A DNA stretch of 64,000 nt, from the NCBI RefSeq assembly GCF_003024155.1, contig NZ_CP028136.1, positions 1-64,000 on the forward strand, read 5' to 3'. A program made the position numbers and the translations under genes. Of this stretch, positions 54,012-63,945 are shown one piece after another. Origin of the DNA: Christiangramia fulva (lineage in GTDB: Bacteria > Bacteroidota > Bacteroidia > Flavobacteriales > Flavobacteriaceae). Each line of letters begins with the position of its first letter. Positions within the stretch are counted from its first letter, which is position 1. The notes beneath the pieces are model-generated. The model was not told where the DNA came from, ran no database searches, and saw nothing but the letters and a program-made list of their open reading frames with translations.

Positions 54012-54646
54012 GTAAGATAATCTCTTTTAAAATATTTAAGCTTCATCAGTATCTTGGTCTTTATCCAAAACAAATATTGGAAAAAATCGGGATTGGTGAA
54101 TATTACTTTCAATCCTCCTTTGAATTCATCCGGATTCTTTTTTGAATATACACTGTTTTTTCGGACCGACACCATAGTGGCAAATTTATGCTTTGGAAAC
54201 AAGGATCTCAATTTCTTTACCTGTTCTTTTCTATCTCCTTCTATTAGCAGGATACATTTTTTGCTCATCTTTTTCTTTAAACTCTCCAGCTCATTTTCGA
54301 TACCATCAATGATAATTAGATCCAGCAAAAGCCCCTCTGGTAATGCTTGAATATTCGGATATAATTTCAATTGGCTAAAATTTTTACCCATATTTTTAGA
54401 CAGTTGCTTCAAACAGAATTCATTGTTCTCGGTTCCATACACTTGTGGTTTAAAGCTAAATTCTGCCTTCAGTATGGAGTCGCTGATGGTCCCGATTCCC
54501 ACCCCTGCCTCTAGTATGGTGCCGGGTTGAAAAATAGAGACTGTTTTTAATATACCGTAAATTGCGTATTCGCTGGCAATAAATTGGCTGCCATCAGCCT
54601 GGGAAAATTTCTGGTATTGTTCTTTTGCTATAGCTTTAATACGCAT
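54008..54646 (-). CDS. SAM-methyltransferase-like protein
   Basis: 212 residues from ATG 54646. Motif I is EAGVGIGTIS (near residue 46), followed by YGTENNEFCLKQL and LIIIDGIENELE (motif IV-like). A basic C-terminus with Phe/Trp (FFQYLFWIKTKIL) may sit at the membrane. The match to a class I methyltransferase fold is fair; the target is unknown. Its start is only 12 bases from the divergent GT39-like gene. Confidence 0.7.
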   Translation of the reverse strand: MRIKAIAKEQYQKFSQADGSQFIASEYAIYGILKTVSIFQPGTILEAGVGIGTISDSILKAEFSFKPQVYGTENNEFCLKQLSKNMGKNFSQLKLYPNIQALPEGLLLDLIIIDGIENELESLKKKMSKKCILLIEGDRKEQVKKLRSLFPKHKFATMVSVRKNSVYSKKNPDEFKGGLKVIFTNPDFFQYLFWIKTKILMKLKYFKRDYLT

Positions 54647-54658
54647 TTTTAACTAATA

Positions 54659-56163
54659 TTGATAAAATATTGTTCGCATTTGGTAAATCAGCTTAAAAAT
54701 AAAATTCCTCTTTATATAATGGCCGTATTCGCAGGAATAATTATTTATCTGATATCCAAAAATCATTATTTAGGATTTTCTCCCGACTCAGTGACTTATT
54801 ATGAAGCCGCAAACAGTCTTAAGGCAGGGAAAGGATTTACTAATCTGGATGGCAAATATATAAACCATTGGCCTCCTGGCTATCCTTTATTGATTTCTGC
54901 ATTCTCCTCTATCCTGGGAATCTCAATAATGCTAGCTGGAACACTGGTAAATGCGCTAAGCCTTTTTTCCACTACTATAGTTCTTTTTAAAATTTTTGAA
55001 CTTTACGGAATCCCTGGGAGGATTTCCTATCTTCTGCTGCTACTGTATATTTTTTCTCCTGTATCAACAATATATATATATGGTATTTATCGGAAGGTTT
55101 TTTCATATCCCTGCTCCTTTCCTCCTTTTTGTTCCTAAAAAAATGGCAGAACACGCATTCCGGATGGACTTTATTTGTAAGTGCATTGATTTTAGGAATG
55201 TCTATTTTGGTACGATATGCTGGTATTGGTTTCGCAGGCGCATATTTAATGTATATAGTACATAAAGACTTCAAATCCTTAAGAATATTATTTTCCAGTT
55301 TGCTTTCTTTTTTTACGGCTCTTCTGATCCCAATTGTTCCCTGGTTTATTTATACCCGCTTAAACGACGTGTCTTCACATGATCGGAAGTTTTCTTATGA
55401 GCTGATTCCTTTCGCTAAATTACAGGAAATGTTTTTCAATTTTGGAACCTGGATTTTCGGCAATATGAATGGCTTGGTATTTATGGCGGTTGCTTTTTCC
55501 TTTTTGGTATTGATTTATAGAAAAAGACTAAAAAAAATCAAGCTTAAGGATTTTATTTTAAGGAATTGGAGAGAGTTCAGACTTCCATTTATCCTTAGCT
55601 GTACGTATTTTTTATTTATTCTTTTTTCAGCTGCTTTTTTAGATCATGCCATCCCGTTCTCAAATCGTATCTTTAGTCCTGTTTATCCTTTTTTTCTGAT
55701 CGGCTTAGGACTTTTTATTACTTTTTTATCTCGGCAGGTTTCCTTTAGATTATATCTTCTGCTCCCCCTATTGATATTGATTTCTTATTCTTTTCGAAGC
55801 ATTCCGGTCTATAGCGATCATTATAAAGATGGTTCGGGATTTACTTCTGTCAAATTTAGCGAATCACCCACAATTCAATATCTTAGAAAGAACTATCCAA
55901 ATAAAATTATTTATACCAATGATGTATTTATTCCAAAGATTTTTACGGATAACAAAAAAATAAAACACCTGCCTCTTTCAGCTGATTCTGCAGATCTTGA
56001 GAAATGGAGATCCAACATAAAAGATAGCGCAGCCATAGTAATTTACCTGGACTCTGTGAATTGGCGAAATTATATAATTAAAAAGTACAAAGTAGAAAAT
56101 CTTTTTAAAGATCAGAACATTAAAAGATTTAACGATGGAATTATTATCAAACCGGAGAAATAA
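54659..56163 (+). pseudogene. GT39-like membrane glycosyltransferase, frame broken in AT repeat
   Basis: Two plus-strand frames (54659-55138, 159 residues with a TTG start; 55129-56163, 344 residues) read as one GT-C protein. The first part has FSPDSVTYYEAANSLK and HWPPGYPLL; after the break the other frame gives WYLSEGFFISLLL, the conserved SE loop, then many membrane helices and a periplasmic tail. The break lies at (AT)6, 55070-55081; removing one AT unit yields a continuous 500-residue protein (TIYIWYLSEGFF). It is the only plus-strand gene in the locus. It may be phase-variable, an old pseudogene, or a sequencing error. An ATG at 54719 is an alternative start. Confidence 0.8.
55070..55081 (+). 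repeat. (AT)6 dinucleotide repeat at the frame break
   Basis: Twelve bases, six AT units. The number of units sets the reading frame of the GT39-like gene: five (or eight) units join both halves. Confidence 0.85.
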
Positions 56164-56181
56164 GAATTTCGAGAAAATTTC

Positions 56182-57201
56182 TCAAGCTTTTTCATTTATC
56201 CTGATAAATATTTTTTGAAGTTTAGCTGCCGGTTCTAAATACTCGTTATAATATTCCTGGTTATTCTGCTGGATTTCCATTCTAAGATCGCTATCGTTAT
56301 AAAGCTGTCTGATTTTCTTAAGCAACTCCTGTTGCGATTTAAACACCAAATAATTGGCACCCTCCCTAAAATCACCCGGTAACTGGAATTCATCAATGGG
56401 GGAAGTCAGTATGGCCATACTATGGGCTACATATTCTCCCAATTTCCATCCTATACTTTTTTCAAGTCCTTCGGTAATAATTCCCACGGAGACATTTTTA
56501 AGTTTTTTAAGATAGTTAGCTTTGTGGTATTCTTTATCTGGAATCAGTAATTCAGGGCATTCTTTTTCTGAAAACTCGTCCTTTTCGATCCCACTAGAAA
56601 ATAGATCTCCGTATTGTTCTTTAAGTATTTTATTGATCTCTATACGATCCCTGTTCATTTTTTTTCGCTCTTCCTTTTTCCAATCGGTAGGATTATTCTC
56701 CGGATTCCACAGTCTGCTTCTAAAAACAATTCCAAAATCTTCTTTGGGAGAAGCTTGTAATTTTTTTAGATGGGAAGATCCAATCGAATTTTTCATATTT
56801 AATATTCTGGAAAGAGTAGGATGGTATCTTACCGAATACTTAAAGAAATTCTTTTTGTAAATGAGATTTTGTAGATATCTGTTTTCATAGAAAACAGAAT
56901 AATTCAGGCCGTAGGGAACCAGTTTTTCCTTTTTATTATAATCTTCTTTCAGTAACATTCTTTTTATATAGAAATCACATTCCTCATAAATAGATTCCTG
57001 TATTTCGGTACTATCTGCCATGTCAAATATGAGGATCTTATCCTTATACTTGACTCTGCAGAGATCGATAGGATAGCTTATGTTTTCGAGAGAGTATTGC
57101 AGGTTTATCTTTCCTTTTTGGTGTAAAAGTTCCAGACCAGTAATTAGTTGCGTAAAATGTAACCGCGTGCTATGAAAGTAAAAACAAACATCTGGTATCA
57201 T
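56182..57201 (-). CDS. Glycosyltransferase-like protein, unclassified
   Basis: 339 residues from ATG 57201. It begins with CFYFHSTRLHFTQLITGLELL and ends with IGWKLGEYVAHSMAILTSPIDEFQLPGDF, then ELLKKIRQLYNDSDLRMEI, which is the nucleotide-binding C-lobe plan of exostosin- or GT1-like proteins. The middle is variable, charged and helical. Likely a retaining transferase in the nonulosonate branch, but family and sugar are not clear. Confidence 0.68.
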   Translation of the reverse strand: MIPDVCFYFHSTRLHFTQLITGLELLHQKGKINLQYSLENISYPIDLCRVKYKDKILIFDMADSTEIQESIYEECDFYIKRMLLKEDYNKKEKLVPYGLNYSVFYENRYLQNLIYKKNFFKYSVRYHPTLSRILNMKNSIGSSHLKKLQASPKEDFGIVFRSRLWNPENNPTDWKKEERKKMNRDRIEINKILKEQYGDLFSSGIEKDEFSEKECPELLIPDKEYHKANYLKKLKNVSVGIITEGLEKSIGWKLGEYVAHSMAILTSPIDEFQLPGDFREGANYLVFKSQQELLKKIRQLYNDSDLRMEIQQNNQEYYNEYLEPAAKLQKIFIRINEKA

Positions 57202-57284
57202 AAAGGAAATTATTAGTAGAAGTTCCTAATTTCAAAAAGGATATCTAAATTTACTATGACGCTTATCCATCCATAGATATCTAT

Positions 57285-58298
57285 TTAGACATCAGTGATC
57301 ATATCAGCAGTTAGAAAATCCCATTTTTGGCAATCTTTTAAGAGAGCTTTACCAACCACCTTATAAAAATCCTCTGGTTTGATGCCATACCCATTGGGCT
57401 TTTTTGCTTCCAGATCATTGAAATTCAGAATATGACCTTTTTTCAGGTCCTTATTTACCGCTAATGACTTTTCAAAAATTCCTTTAAGGTCAGTAAATCT
57501 TGAATTGTCTTTTTTATCCACCGGATTTTCAAGAGCTTTTGAAATGTGCTTTATAGCTATTAGCAGCTCGATTATTTCTTCTATTTCAAGAGAGGAGGAA
57601 GCATCAGGCCCAAAGCTTTTCCTGCTAAAGACCGCATGGAATTCGAGAATTTCTGCACCAAGCGCAGTTGCAGCTATACAGGTTTCTTTTTTAGCGGAAT
57701 GATCAGAGAATCCCACCGAAGTCCTGTATCTTTCTTTTAATTCTCCTATCACATTTAACCCAAAATTCTCCGGTTTAGAAGGATAGGCCGTGGTACACTG
57801 TAATATGGAGATATCGATGTTTTTTTCTCTTAAAAATTCAACGCTTTTATCCAGCTCTTCATAAGAACTCATTCCAGAAGAAAGTATTACAGGCTTTCCA
57901 GTATTCGCTATCTTTTCCAGTAAAAGAAAATTAGTCACCTCCCCCGATCCTACTTTATACCTCTTCACTTTAAGTTCCTCCAGAAGATCGACAGCCGCAT
58001 TGCTGAATGGCGAAGCCAGAAATTCAACTCTTTTTTCATCACACCTCTGTTTAAGAATTTTCCATTGCTCCTTGGTAAACTCCATTCGTTTCCAGTAATC
58101 GTAGCGCGTCTGGTCTTGTTGGGAGAACTTTACCCTGAAAGGCTCATAGATGCTACTTTCCGCCTCCGCGATATGCACCTGGAATTTTACGGCATTCACC
58201 CCGGCATCTGCAAGAGCATCGATATAGGCAAGAGCCATTCCCAGGCTTCCCTCGTGGGCCTGACCAACCTCAGCTATTATTTCTACCTGTTTTATCAT
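57285..58298 (-). CDS. neuB: N-acetylneuraminate/legionaminate synthase family
   Basis: 337 residues from ATG 58298. It condenses PEP with a six-carbon amino sugar to make a nonulosonic acid. The TIM barrel has IAEVGQAHEGSLGMA at the N-terminus, AVKFQVH, FLASPFSNAAVDLLEEL, KVGSGEVTNFLLLE, ILQCTTAYPS and VGFSDHS, all NeuB hallmarks. The SAF (antifreeze-like) domain fills residues ~280-337 (KPNGYGIKPEDFYKVVGK). With neuC and neuA in the same locus, a full path to a CMP-nonulosonate is present. It does not lie next to them: a GT and the GT39-like gene come between. Confidence 0.92.
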   Translation of the reverse strand: MIKQVEIIAEVGQAHEGSLGMALAYIDALADAGVNAVKFQVHIAEAESSIYEPFRVKFSQQDQTRYDYWKRMEFTKEQWKILKQRCDEKRVEFLASPFSNAAVDLLEELKVKRYKVGSGEVTNFLLLEKIANTGKPVILSSGMSSYEELDKSVEFLREKNIDISILQCTTAYPSKPENFGLNVIGELKERYRTSVGFSDHSAKKETCIAATALGAEILEFHAVFSRKSFGPDASSSLEIEEIIELLIAIKHISKALENPVDKKDNSRFTDLKGIFEKSLAVNKDLKKGHILNFNDLEAKKPNGYGIKPEDFYKVVGKALLKDCQKWDFLTADMITDV

Positions 58299-59384
58299 TT
58301 AGAGTTGTATTCTAAAGTCTATGGTTTTTAGATCTTCTGCAATTTTAAAAGAATAGTTGGCATTCCTGTATTCAAATACTATTTTTTTAAGAAGCATATC
58401 ATTTACTTCTTTCATTGAAATATAGGTTTGAGTTTGTTTCTTCAAAAGCTTTTTCAATTGATGCTTGAATGAAGAATAATAGGGATCTTCCTCAAAAACT
58501 GCACATATCACTCCTTTTTCTGTAGGCATGATCTCATGAAGAAAATGTTCCACCTGAGCAAGAATGTTTTTTACACGATAAGTTTTATCAGGGGTTTTTA
58601 GCAAATTACTGTCTTCCTTACTGATGATCTTACCCATTTCAGGCTGCCTTTTGGGCCTGATTACTTCCAGCTGATTGTTCATAAAGTAATGTTGCTCATT
58701 GACTCGCATGATGTTTTTTACTCTTGGTCTTTGAGTAATGATTTTATCCTCCGATCCCTGGAAGCTTTGATGCCAGAAATGATAGAATAGTTTATCCGGA
58801 TGTTTTATTCTTTTATATCCAGCTCGTTCAGTTCGATCAAACAGGTCTACATCTTCCGCACCATAAAAATGAAAGAATTCATCATAGCCATTCACTTCGA
58901 TAAAAGCTTTTTTGGGAGCGAGTATCATCCCGTTAACCTCTCCTTTTCTTTCAATTTCAGGATCTTTGAGAGTATTCTTTTTAACCACTTTTGCCGATTC
59001 CTCTTTGGAAAGATAGTTTAGGCTAAAAAGGCCAAAACTATTTTGATCAGAAAAGTCTTCAAGCTTTTTGGTGGTTAAAGGATGAAATAGAAGGTCCACG
59101 TCAGCTATAAATATAAATGGAGTGGATGCTTTAAGAATTCCATAGTTTAAAGCTTTACTTTTATTCCATAAAAGCTGGGGCACCTCCATAGCGAAAAATT
59201 GCACGAAAGTATAATTTTTAAATAGCTCTTTTAATTCTTCTACAAGTTCATATTTACTTCCGTAATCCACGAAGATGACGTTAAAATTTTGATCAGTCTG
59301 TTTGGAGAGAGAGTCAAGCGTCAACCTGATCCTTTCCAGGTCCCGATCTCGGTTAGCATATATGATGGTAATTTCTGGATTCAT
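58299..59384 (-). CDS. Family 2 glycosyltransferase, chondroitin-synthase-like
   Basis: 361 residues from ATG 59384. The start PEITIIYANRDRDLERIRLTL, followed by VIFVDYGSK, FIFIADVDLLFHP (DxD) and EVNGYDEFFHFYGAEDVDLFDR (GYDE-x-F-x-x-Y-G-x-EDxD) matches galactosyl/chondroitin-type GT2 enzymes. Inverting. The C-terminal third is unique. It lies directly upstream of neuB without a gap. Confidence 0.88.
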   Translation of the reverse strand: MNPEITIIYANRDRDLERIRLTLDSLSKQTDQNFNVIFVDYGSKYELVEELKELFKNYTFVQFFAMEVPQLLWNKSKALNYGILKASTPFIFIADVDLLFHPLTTKKLEDFSDQNSFGLFSLNYLSKEESAKVVKKNTLKDPEIERKGEVNGMILAPKKAFIEVNGYDEFFHFYGAEDVDLFDRTERAGYKRIKHPDKLFYHFWHQSFQGSEDKIITQRPRVKNIMRVNEQHYFMNNQLEVIRPKRQPEMGKIISKEDSNLLKTPDKTYRVKNILAQVEHFLHEIMPTEKGVICAVFEEDPYYSSFKHQLKKLLKKQTQTYISMKEVNDMLLKKIVFEYRNANYSFKIAEDLKTIDFRIQL

Positions 59385-60545
59385 TTATGAGCCCGATGTT
59401 TCTAATTCCTCTTCTACTAATTTATACTTTTTAAGAACTTCATATTTAATTCTTTCTCTATCAAGTCCGGGTCTTAAATTTTCGTTGTTAAATTTTATAG
59501 CTTTTTTTATATCTATTTCATCCTCTAAGACCTTTTCCAGTACATTCCGGATATGTTTAGGTTCTTCAGGATTATTAATGAGCAAGCCATTCAGGCCATC
59601 AGTGATTATTTCTTCAGTAGCTCTTCCGGGATTTGATTGAATGGGAAAAACTTCCATAACGATAGCTTCAAGTAAGGTGTTGGGCATACCGTCAGAAAGG
59701 CTGTTGCCTATAAAAATTTTGGTAAGTCCCATTAGCTTCATCACTTCCCGATGAGAAACTTTTCCAAGTACTTTAAAATTTATCCAGCTATTTATTTCGG
59801 AATTCCTGACGAAATGAAACACTTCCTCATCAGCCCCGAAAACTACTATTTCAAATTCTCTCAATTTTTCTTTTACAGGCAGCAAAGCCTTCAGCACCTC
59901 AATAGCCCTGCCATGTAATCCCTGGTAACCTTTTACAAGAATTAGATTCCTTTCATTGGGTTCTTTATGATACGATTCCAGCAATTGAAGGTCGAAACCT
60001 CCTCCCCCCGGAAAAGTTCCCAGATAAGTTCCTTTAAAGCCATTTTCTATCGCTATCTGCTGATCTCTTTTACAATCGGTAAATAAATAATTTACTCTTG
60101 GCAAAACTCTTTGAATATCTACCCGATAGTTTTTTTTCTTGCTGTAATAAAAAAGATCGCTACCCCAGGTGGATAGTATCCATTTTATTTTTGGAAATTT
60201 TTCTATGACCGGCAATACGGGAGCAGCTGAAAGATAGATCACAAAACTGTGAATTACATCAGGCCGGATCTCTTTTATTTTTCTTTCTAAAACCTTCTGA
60301 AAACTTCTTTCGTTTACTTTATTTATAAGTCTGTTAAATCCAGGATGATTTTTTTTTAGAAAATACCTTCCGGGAAAATCCCACTTATAACGCCAGCCAG
60401 TAATTTGCTGTGCAAAATCTATTTTTTCAACCTTTGTGTTGGAATCAAAAACATCCAGCCAGTATACATCATGCCCCGACTCCCTTAACTGCTCGGTCCA
60501 GTTAAAGAAATGTGGGGCGAATATGGATACCATTAAGATTTTCAT
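59385..60545 (-). CDS. Family 4 glycosyltransferase
   Basis: 386 residues from ATG 60545. GT-B fold: KILMVSIFAPHFFNWTEQL, DVIHSFVIYLSAAPV, TWGSDLFYYSKKKN (N-lobe), then LILVKGYQGLHGRAIEVLKAL, VLGKVSHREVMKLM and SDGMPNTLLEAIVMEVFPIQ (E-x7-E-like). Ends with an ATGA-type overlap into the next gene. Retaining; sugar unknown. Confidence 0.85.
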   Translation of the reverse strand: MKILMVSIFAPHFFNWTEQLRESGHDVYWLDVFDSNTKVEKIDFAQQITGWRYKWDFPGRYFLKKNHPGFNRLINKVNERSFQKVLERKIKEIRPDVIHSFVIYLSAAPVLPVIEKFPKIKWILSTWGSDLFYYSKKKNYRVDIQRVLPRVNYLFTDCKRDQQIAIENGFKGTYLGTFPGGGGFDLQLLESYHKEPNERNLILVKGYQGLHGRAIEVLKALLPVKEKLREFEIVVFGADEEVFHFVRNSEINSWINFKVLGKVSHREVMKLMGLTKIFIGNSLSDGMPNTLLEAIVMEVFPIQSNPGRATEEIITDGLNGLLINNPEEPKHIRNVLEKVLEDEIDIKKAIKFNNENLRPGLDRERIKYEVLKKYKLVEEELETSGS

Positions 60546-61768
60546 AGGCCCTCTATCATTTCCTTCAGATGTGCAGAAGACAAATAGTTTTCAATTTCAC
60601 TAAAGTCAATTCTAATTTCTCCTTGCTCCCATTTAAGATAAAGATCTTCAAGCAGAATAGCGATATGTTCAGCATCATCAATTTCTGAATAATAAGGATA
60701 ATCTTCTCCCAGTAATCGTCTGGCCTCACTTTTGGGAGGTCCTAACAACAAGATAGGTTTTCCAGCAGCGATACAATGCGGGAATTTCCCGGGTAGAAAA
60801 GGACTGAATTCTGCTTTGGCTTCTATGATGATATTTATAGTGGCTTTATCCTGTAACCAGAGTACCTCATTGAACGGGTGACTTTCGCAAAAGACTTCAA
60901 TTCTCGTCTCATCTTTAGCCTCTTTTTCAAGATATTCCTTATAATGAGGTGCTGGCCCTATATGGATCAGTTTCACTCTTGCATCCGGCTTTTTAGATAC
61001 AAACTTTTTAAATCCATCGATAAGGCCATTAGGTTGTCTGGCCTGTAAAAAATTCCCGGCATGAAGTACTGTGAATTCCGAAGGATCGATCTTCACCTTT
61101 TCAGATGGAGTTTTTTCTATTTCTTTGTTCAACTGGTGAGGAATGACGATCCCCTTTTCCAGATAAGCCTGATAATTGGACCCCATCCATTCCTTGAGGT
61201 AAAGAGAAGGAAAAGCAGCATACTTACATTTATCTGCAATTTCCTCCATAAATCGCTGCTTCAATTTATACCCGGCTTCTTTCCAGGTATAGGGTTTTGG
61301 ATACCAGTGCATGGGATAGGGATCATGTATATAAGCGATCCATTTATGATGCCATTCAGGCATTCTTAAAAGGGCATGATGGGGCCTGAAACTACCACCT
61401 TGGCTAAGAGTAAGCACCCAGGCAGACTCAAAATTTTTTTCTTCTTTTAGTGCCGCTATTATACTATTTCTGTCATTTTTTAAAGTAAAAGAAAAGCCGG
61501 TATTTTTTTCAATTTTCGGATTTAAACTTATCCCAAATAAGTAACGAAAATATCTTTCTACTCGGCTAAGAAAGAATAAAAGGCTTTTCCGGTTTTCGAG
61601 AATCGAAATACTTTCTGCTCCTTCAATCTCCACTTCTTTTCTGGAATAATGACATACTTTAACCAGATAACCTACCTTGATAAGGTTTTTTATTAAAGCC
61701 ATATTCGCCTTAGCACCACTGCTGTTATCGATATCTGTAGATTCGGCTATTACCAGTATACGTTTCAT
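60542..61768 (-). CDS. GT4-like glycosyltransferase
   Basis: 408 residues from ATG 61768 (a TTG three bases before it is not needed). N-terminal KRILVIAESTDIDNSSGAKANMAL (glycine/serine loop), then WIAYIHDPYPMHWYPKPY, and in the C-lobe FTVLHAGNFLQARQPNGLIDGF, INIIIEAKAEFSPFLPGKFPHCIAAGKPIL. The usual E-x7-E pair is shifted (EAKAEFSPFLPGK), which suggests a divergent subgroup. Three bases separate it from wecB. Confidence 0.82.
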   Translation of the reverse strand: MKRILVIAESTDIDNSSGAKANMALIKNLIKVGYLVKVCHYSRKEVEIEGAESISILENRKSLLFFLSRVERYFRYLFGISLNPKIEKNTGFSFTLKNDRNSIIAALKEEKNFESAWVLTLSQGGSFRPHHALLRMPEWHHKWIAYIHDPYPMHWYPKPYTWKEAGYKLKQRFMEEIADKCKYAAFPSLYLKEWMGSNYQAYLEKGIVIPHQLNKEIEKTPSEKVKIDPSEFTVLHAGNFLQARQPNGLIDGFKKFVSKKPDARVKLIHIGPAPHYKEYLEKEAKDETRIEVFCESHPFNEVLWLQDKATINIIIEAKAEFSPFLPGKFPHCIAAGKPILLLGPPKSEARRLLGEDYPYYSEIDDAEHIAILLEDLYLKWEQGEIRIDFSEIENYLSSAHLKEMIEGL

Positions 61769-61771
61769 CAA

Positions 61772-62881
61772 TTACTCCTTAACGCCAAGGTTTTCTACAA
61801 TGATTTTCACAATTCTCTTGGCTGCTTTACCATCGCCGTAAGGATTATTAAAGGATGCTTTATTTTTGGAAGCCTTTAATAACAATGAAGCCTCTTTAAT
61901 AATTTTTTCCTTGCTGGTTCCAACCAATATAGAAAGACCAGCCTCTACTCCTTCCATCCTCTCCGAAAAATCACGTGTGACCAGCACTTTTTTATCAAAA
62001 GCAGGTGCCTCCTCCTGAATACCTCCGGAATCGGAAATAATAAATTCACAGTTTTTCATTAAATATAGCATCGCGGGATAACTAACTGGGCTTATGAGAT
62101 GAATATTTTGAGTATTCCCTAACTTTTCATACACATGTTCTTTTACATTAGGATTAAGGTGCACGGGATATAAAAAATCAATTTCCTCTGTTTTTGAAAT
62201 TTCAAGTATAGCATCACACAGTTGCTCAAAGCCTTTTCCAAAACTTTCTCTCCGGTGGCCTGTAACCAAAATAAACCTGCCGGGAAGTATCCCCGTTTCA
62301 GAGGTAAGCTTTGATTTATTTATTTTATCAAGTCTGGAAACGCCCAGTTTTACCGCATCCACAATGGTATTTCCTGTAATAAAAATCTTGTTTTCAGCAA
62401 TATTTTCCCTTAGTAGATTCTCTCTGGCCTGAACCGTGGGGGCAAAATGATATTCTGTGAGCCTGGCCGTTATTTGCCTGTTTACCTCTTCAGGAAAAGG
62501 AAACTTTACATTAAAGGTCCGTAGTCCTGCTTCGATATGTGCTACCTGAATTTGCCGGTGAAACGCGGCCCATGCCGCCATCACCGATGTGGTAGTGTCA
62601 CCATGTACCATCAAGATATCCGGCTTAACTTCTGTAAGGACATTATCAAACGAAGCAATGATCTCACCACTTAGTTTATTTAAAGACTGATCTGGAGACA
62701 TTAGTCCGAGATCATAATGAGGTACAATTCCAAAAAAATCCAGTACCTGGTCCAGCATCTCTCTATGCTGAGCAGTTACACAAACTATATGATCAACTTT
62801 ATGCTTTTGCAGTTCATAAATTACAGGGGCCATTTTGATGGCTTCCGGACGGGTTCCGAAGCATACCAGTATTTTTTTCAA
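61772..62881 (-). CDS. wecB: UDP-GlcNAc 2-epimerase, non-hydrolysing
   Basis: 369 residues with a TTG start (62881). It interconverts UDP-GlcNAc and UDP-ManNAc, giving ManNAc or ManNAcA for the glycan. Motifs: CFGTRPEAIKMAP, VHGDTTTSVMAAW, HIEAGLRTF (Glu for catalysis), VTGHRRESFGKG (His) and SDSGGIQEEAP (UDP). Length matches WecB. It differs from the hydrolysing NeuC in the same locus, so ManNAc may be made by two routes for two sugars. Confidence 0.93.
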   Translation of the reverse strand: MKKILVCFGTRPEAIKMAPVIYELQKHKVDHIVCVTAQHREMLDQVLDFFGIVPHYDLGLMSPDQSLNKLSGEIIASFDNVLTEVKPDILMVHGDTTTSVMAAWAAFHRQIQVAHIEAGLRTFNVKFPFPEEVNRQITARLTEYHFAPTVQARENLLRENIAENKIFITGNTIVDAVKLGVSRLDKINKSKLTSETGILPGRFILVTGHRRESFGKGFEQLCDAILEISKTEEIDFLYPVHLNPNVKEHVYEKLGNTQNIHLISPVSYPAMLYLMKNCEFIISDSGGIQEEAPAFDKKVLVTRDFSERMEGVEAGLSILVGTSKEKIIKEASLLLKASKNKASFNNPYGDGKAAKRIVKIIVENLGVKE

Positions 62882-62910
62882 ACCAGGTTTATTTTATTAT
62901 AAAAATAACT

Positions 62911-63945
62911 TTAATGTGACCAATTCATTAAAGATTTAAAAAAGATCTGAAAACTTTTCTTTTTCGAGTAAGAAAATAAAAGTCTATGCCTTTTCAAGAG
63001 AATATAAAATAGTATTCTTGGAGTTTGATTTGATGGATACCTTAATATGTTTTGTCGAAATCGAATATCTAATTCCGAAAGAACTTTCTTTTCTCCATAA
63101 ATATCGAATACCTTTTTAAGGTTCTTTTTGTAGCATTTATAAGATCTAAAAAATTTAATCAAATCTATTTTTTGATGTAGGTGGAGGTTTTTAAAGAGTT
63201 TTGCCAAATCATGTGGATAATTCGATTCTAATTTGGCAAAATAAATTTGGTACATTTCCTTAACTTTTTGCGAAAATTCCTTTTTGTAATGAAATTGAGA
63301 AAGAACCGCTCCAGCAGTAAGACTTTCTGAATGAGACCTGTAACAATACAGTTGCTCTGGAATATGTTGAAAACGTGAATGTAATGAAGCCATCAACCAG
63401 AAAGCATAATCTTCTATTTTAAATAAATTTTCATTATAACCATTATTTCTCTCATATACTTCAACTTTATATAAAAAGCATGCTCTAATAATGTTTTCTA
63501 ATAAGATGGTATTCCCTGAAAAATGGCTATACGAACCAATATAGTTCCCTTTATCATCAATAATTTGAAAATTGCTAAAAACAAGATCTGCATCAGACCG
63601 ATAAATACTTGCCAGCATTTTCTCAATTGCTTCCTTTTTATAGAAATTATCATGAGAAGTCCAGGTTACATATTTCCCTATTGCAATCCTATGGCCGGTA
63701 TTTAAACTTGCGGGTAAATTTTTATTCCGGTCATGCGCTATAACTTTTACCCGATCATCTTTTGATGCATAAATATTAGCTATTTTTAAAGAATTATCGG
63801 TTGAAGCATCATCTACGATGATCAGTTCAAGATTAGTATAGCTTTGATCAAGACAACTTTCAATAGATTGAGACAAATATTTCTCGCCATTATAAACGGG
63901 AAGAATTATACTTACTAAGGGTGTATTATTTGAATTCTCATCCAT
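62911..63945 (-). CDS. Family 2 glycosyltransferase
   Basis: 344 residues from ATG 63945. GT-A motifs: VSIILPVYNGEKYLSQSIES, LIIVDDASTDNS, then VTWTSHDNFYKKEA and IYRSDADLVFSNFQIIDDKG (variant of DxD, here TSHDN), and KIEDYAFWLMASLH. Basic helical C-terminus. The start overlaps the end of the upstream gene by eight bases. Inverting; sugar unknown. Confidence 0.87.
   Translation of the reverse strand: MDENSNNTPLVSIILPVYNGEKYLSQSIESCLDQSYTNLELIIVDDASTDNSLKIANIYASKDDRVKVIAHDRNKNLPASLNTGHRIAIGKYVTWTSHDNFYKKEAIEKMLASIYRSDADLVFSNFQIIDDKGNYIGSYSHFSGNTILLENIIRACFLYKVEVYERNNGYNENLFKIEDYAFWLMASLHSRFQHIPEQLYCYRSHSESLTAGAVLSQFHYKKEFSQKVKEMYQIYFAKLESNYPHDLAKLFKNLHLHQKIDLIKFFRSYKCYKKNLKKVFDIYGEKKVLSELDIRFRQNILRYPSNQTPRILFYILLKRHRLLFSYSKKKSFQIFFKSLMNWSH

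Noticed and set aside
52848..58298. Naming the sugar as N-acetylneuraminic acid
   Set aside because: NeuA/B/C-like sequences also fit legionaminic acid, and no NeuD or sialyltransferase was seen.
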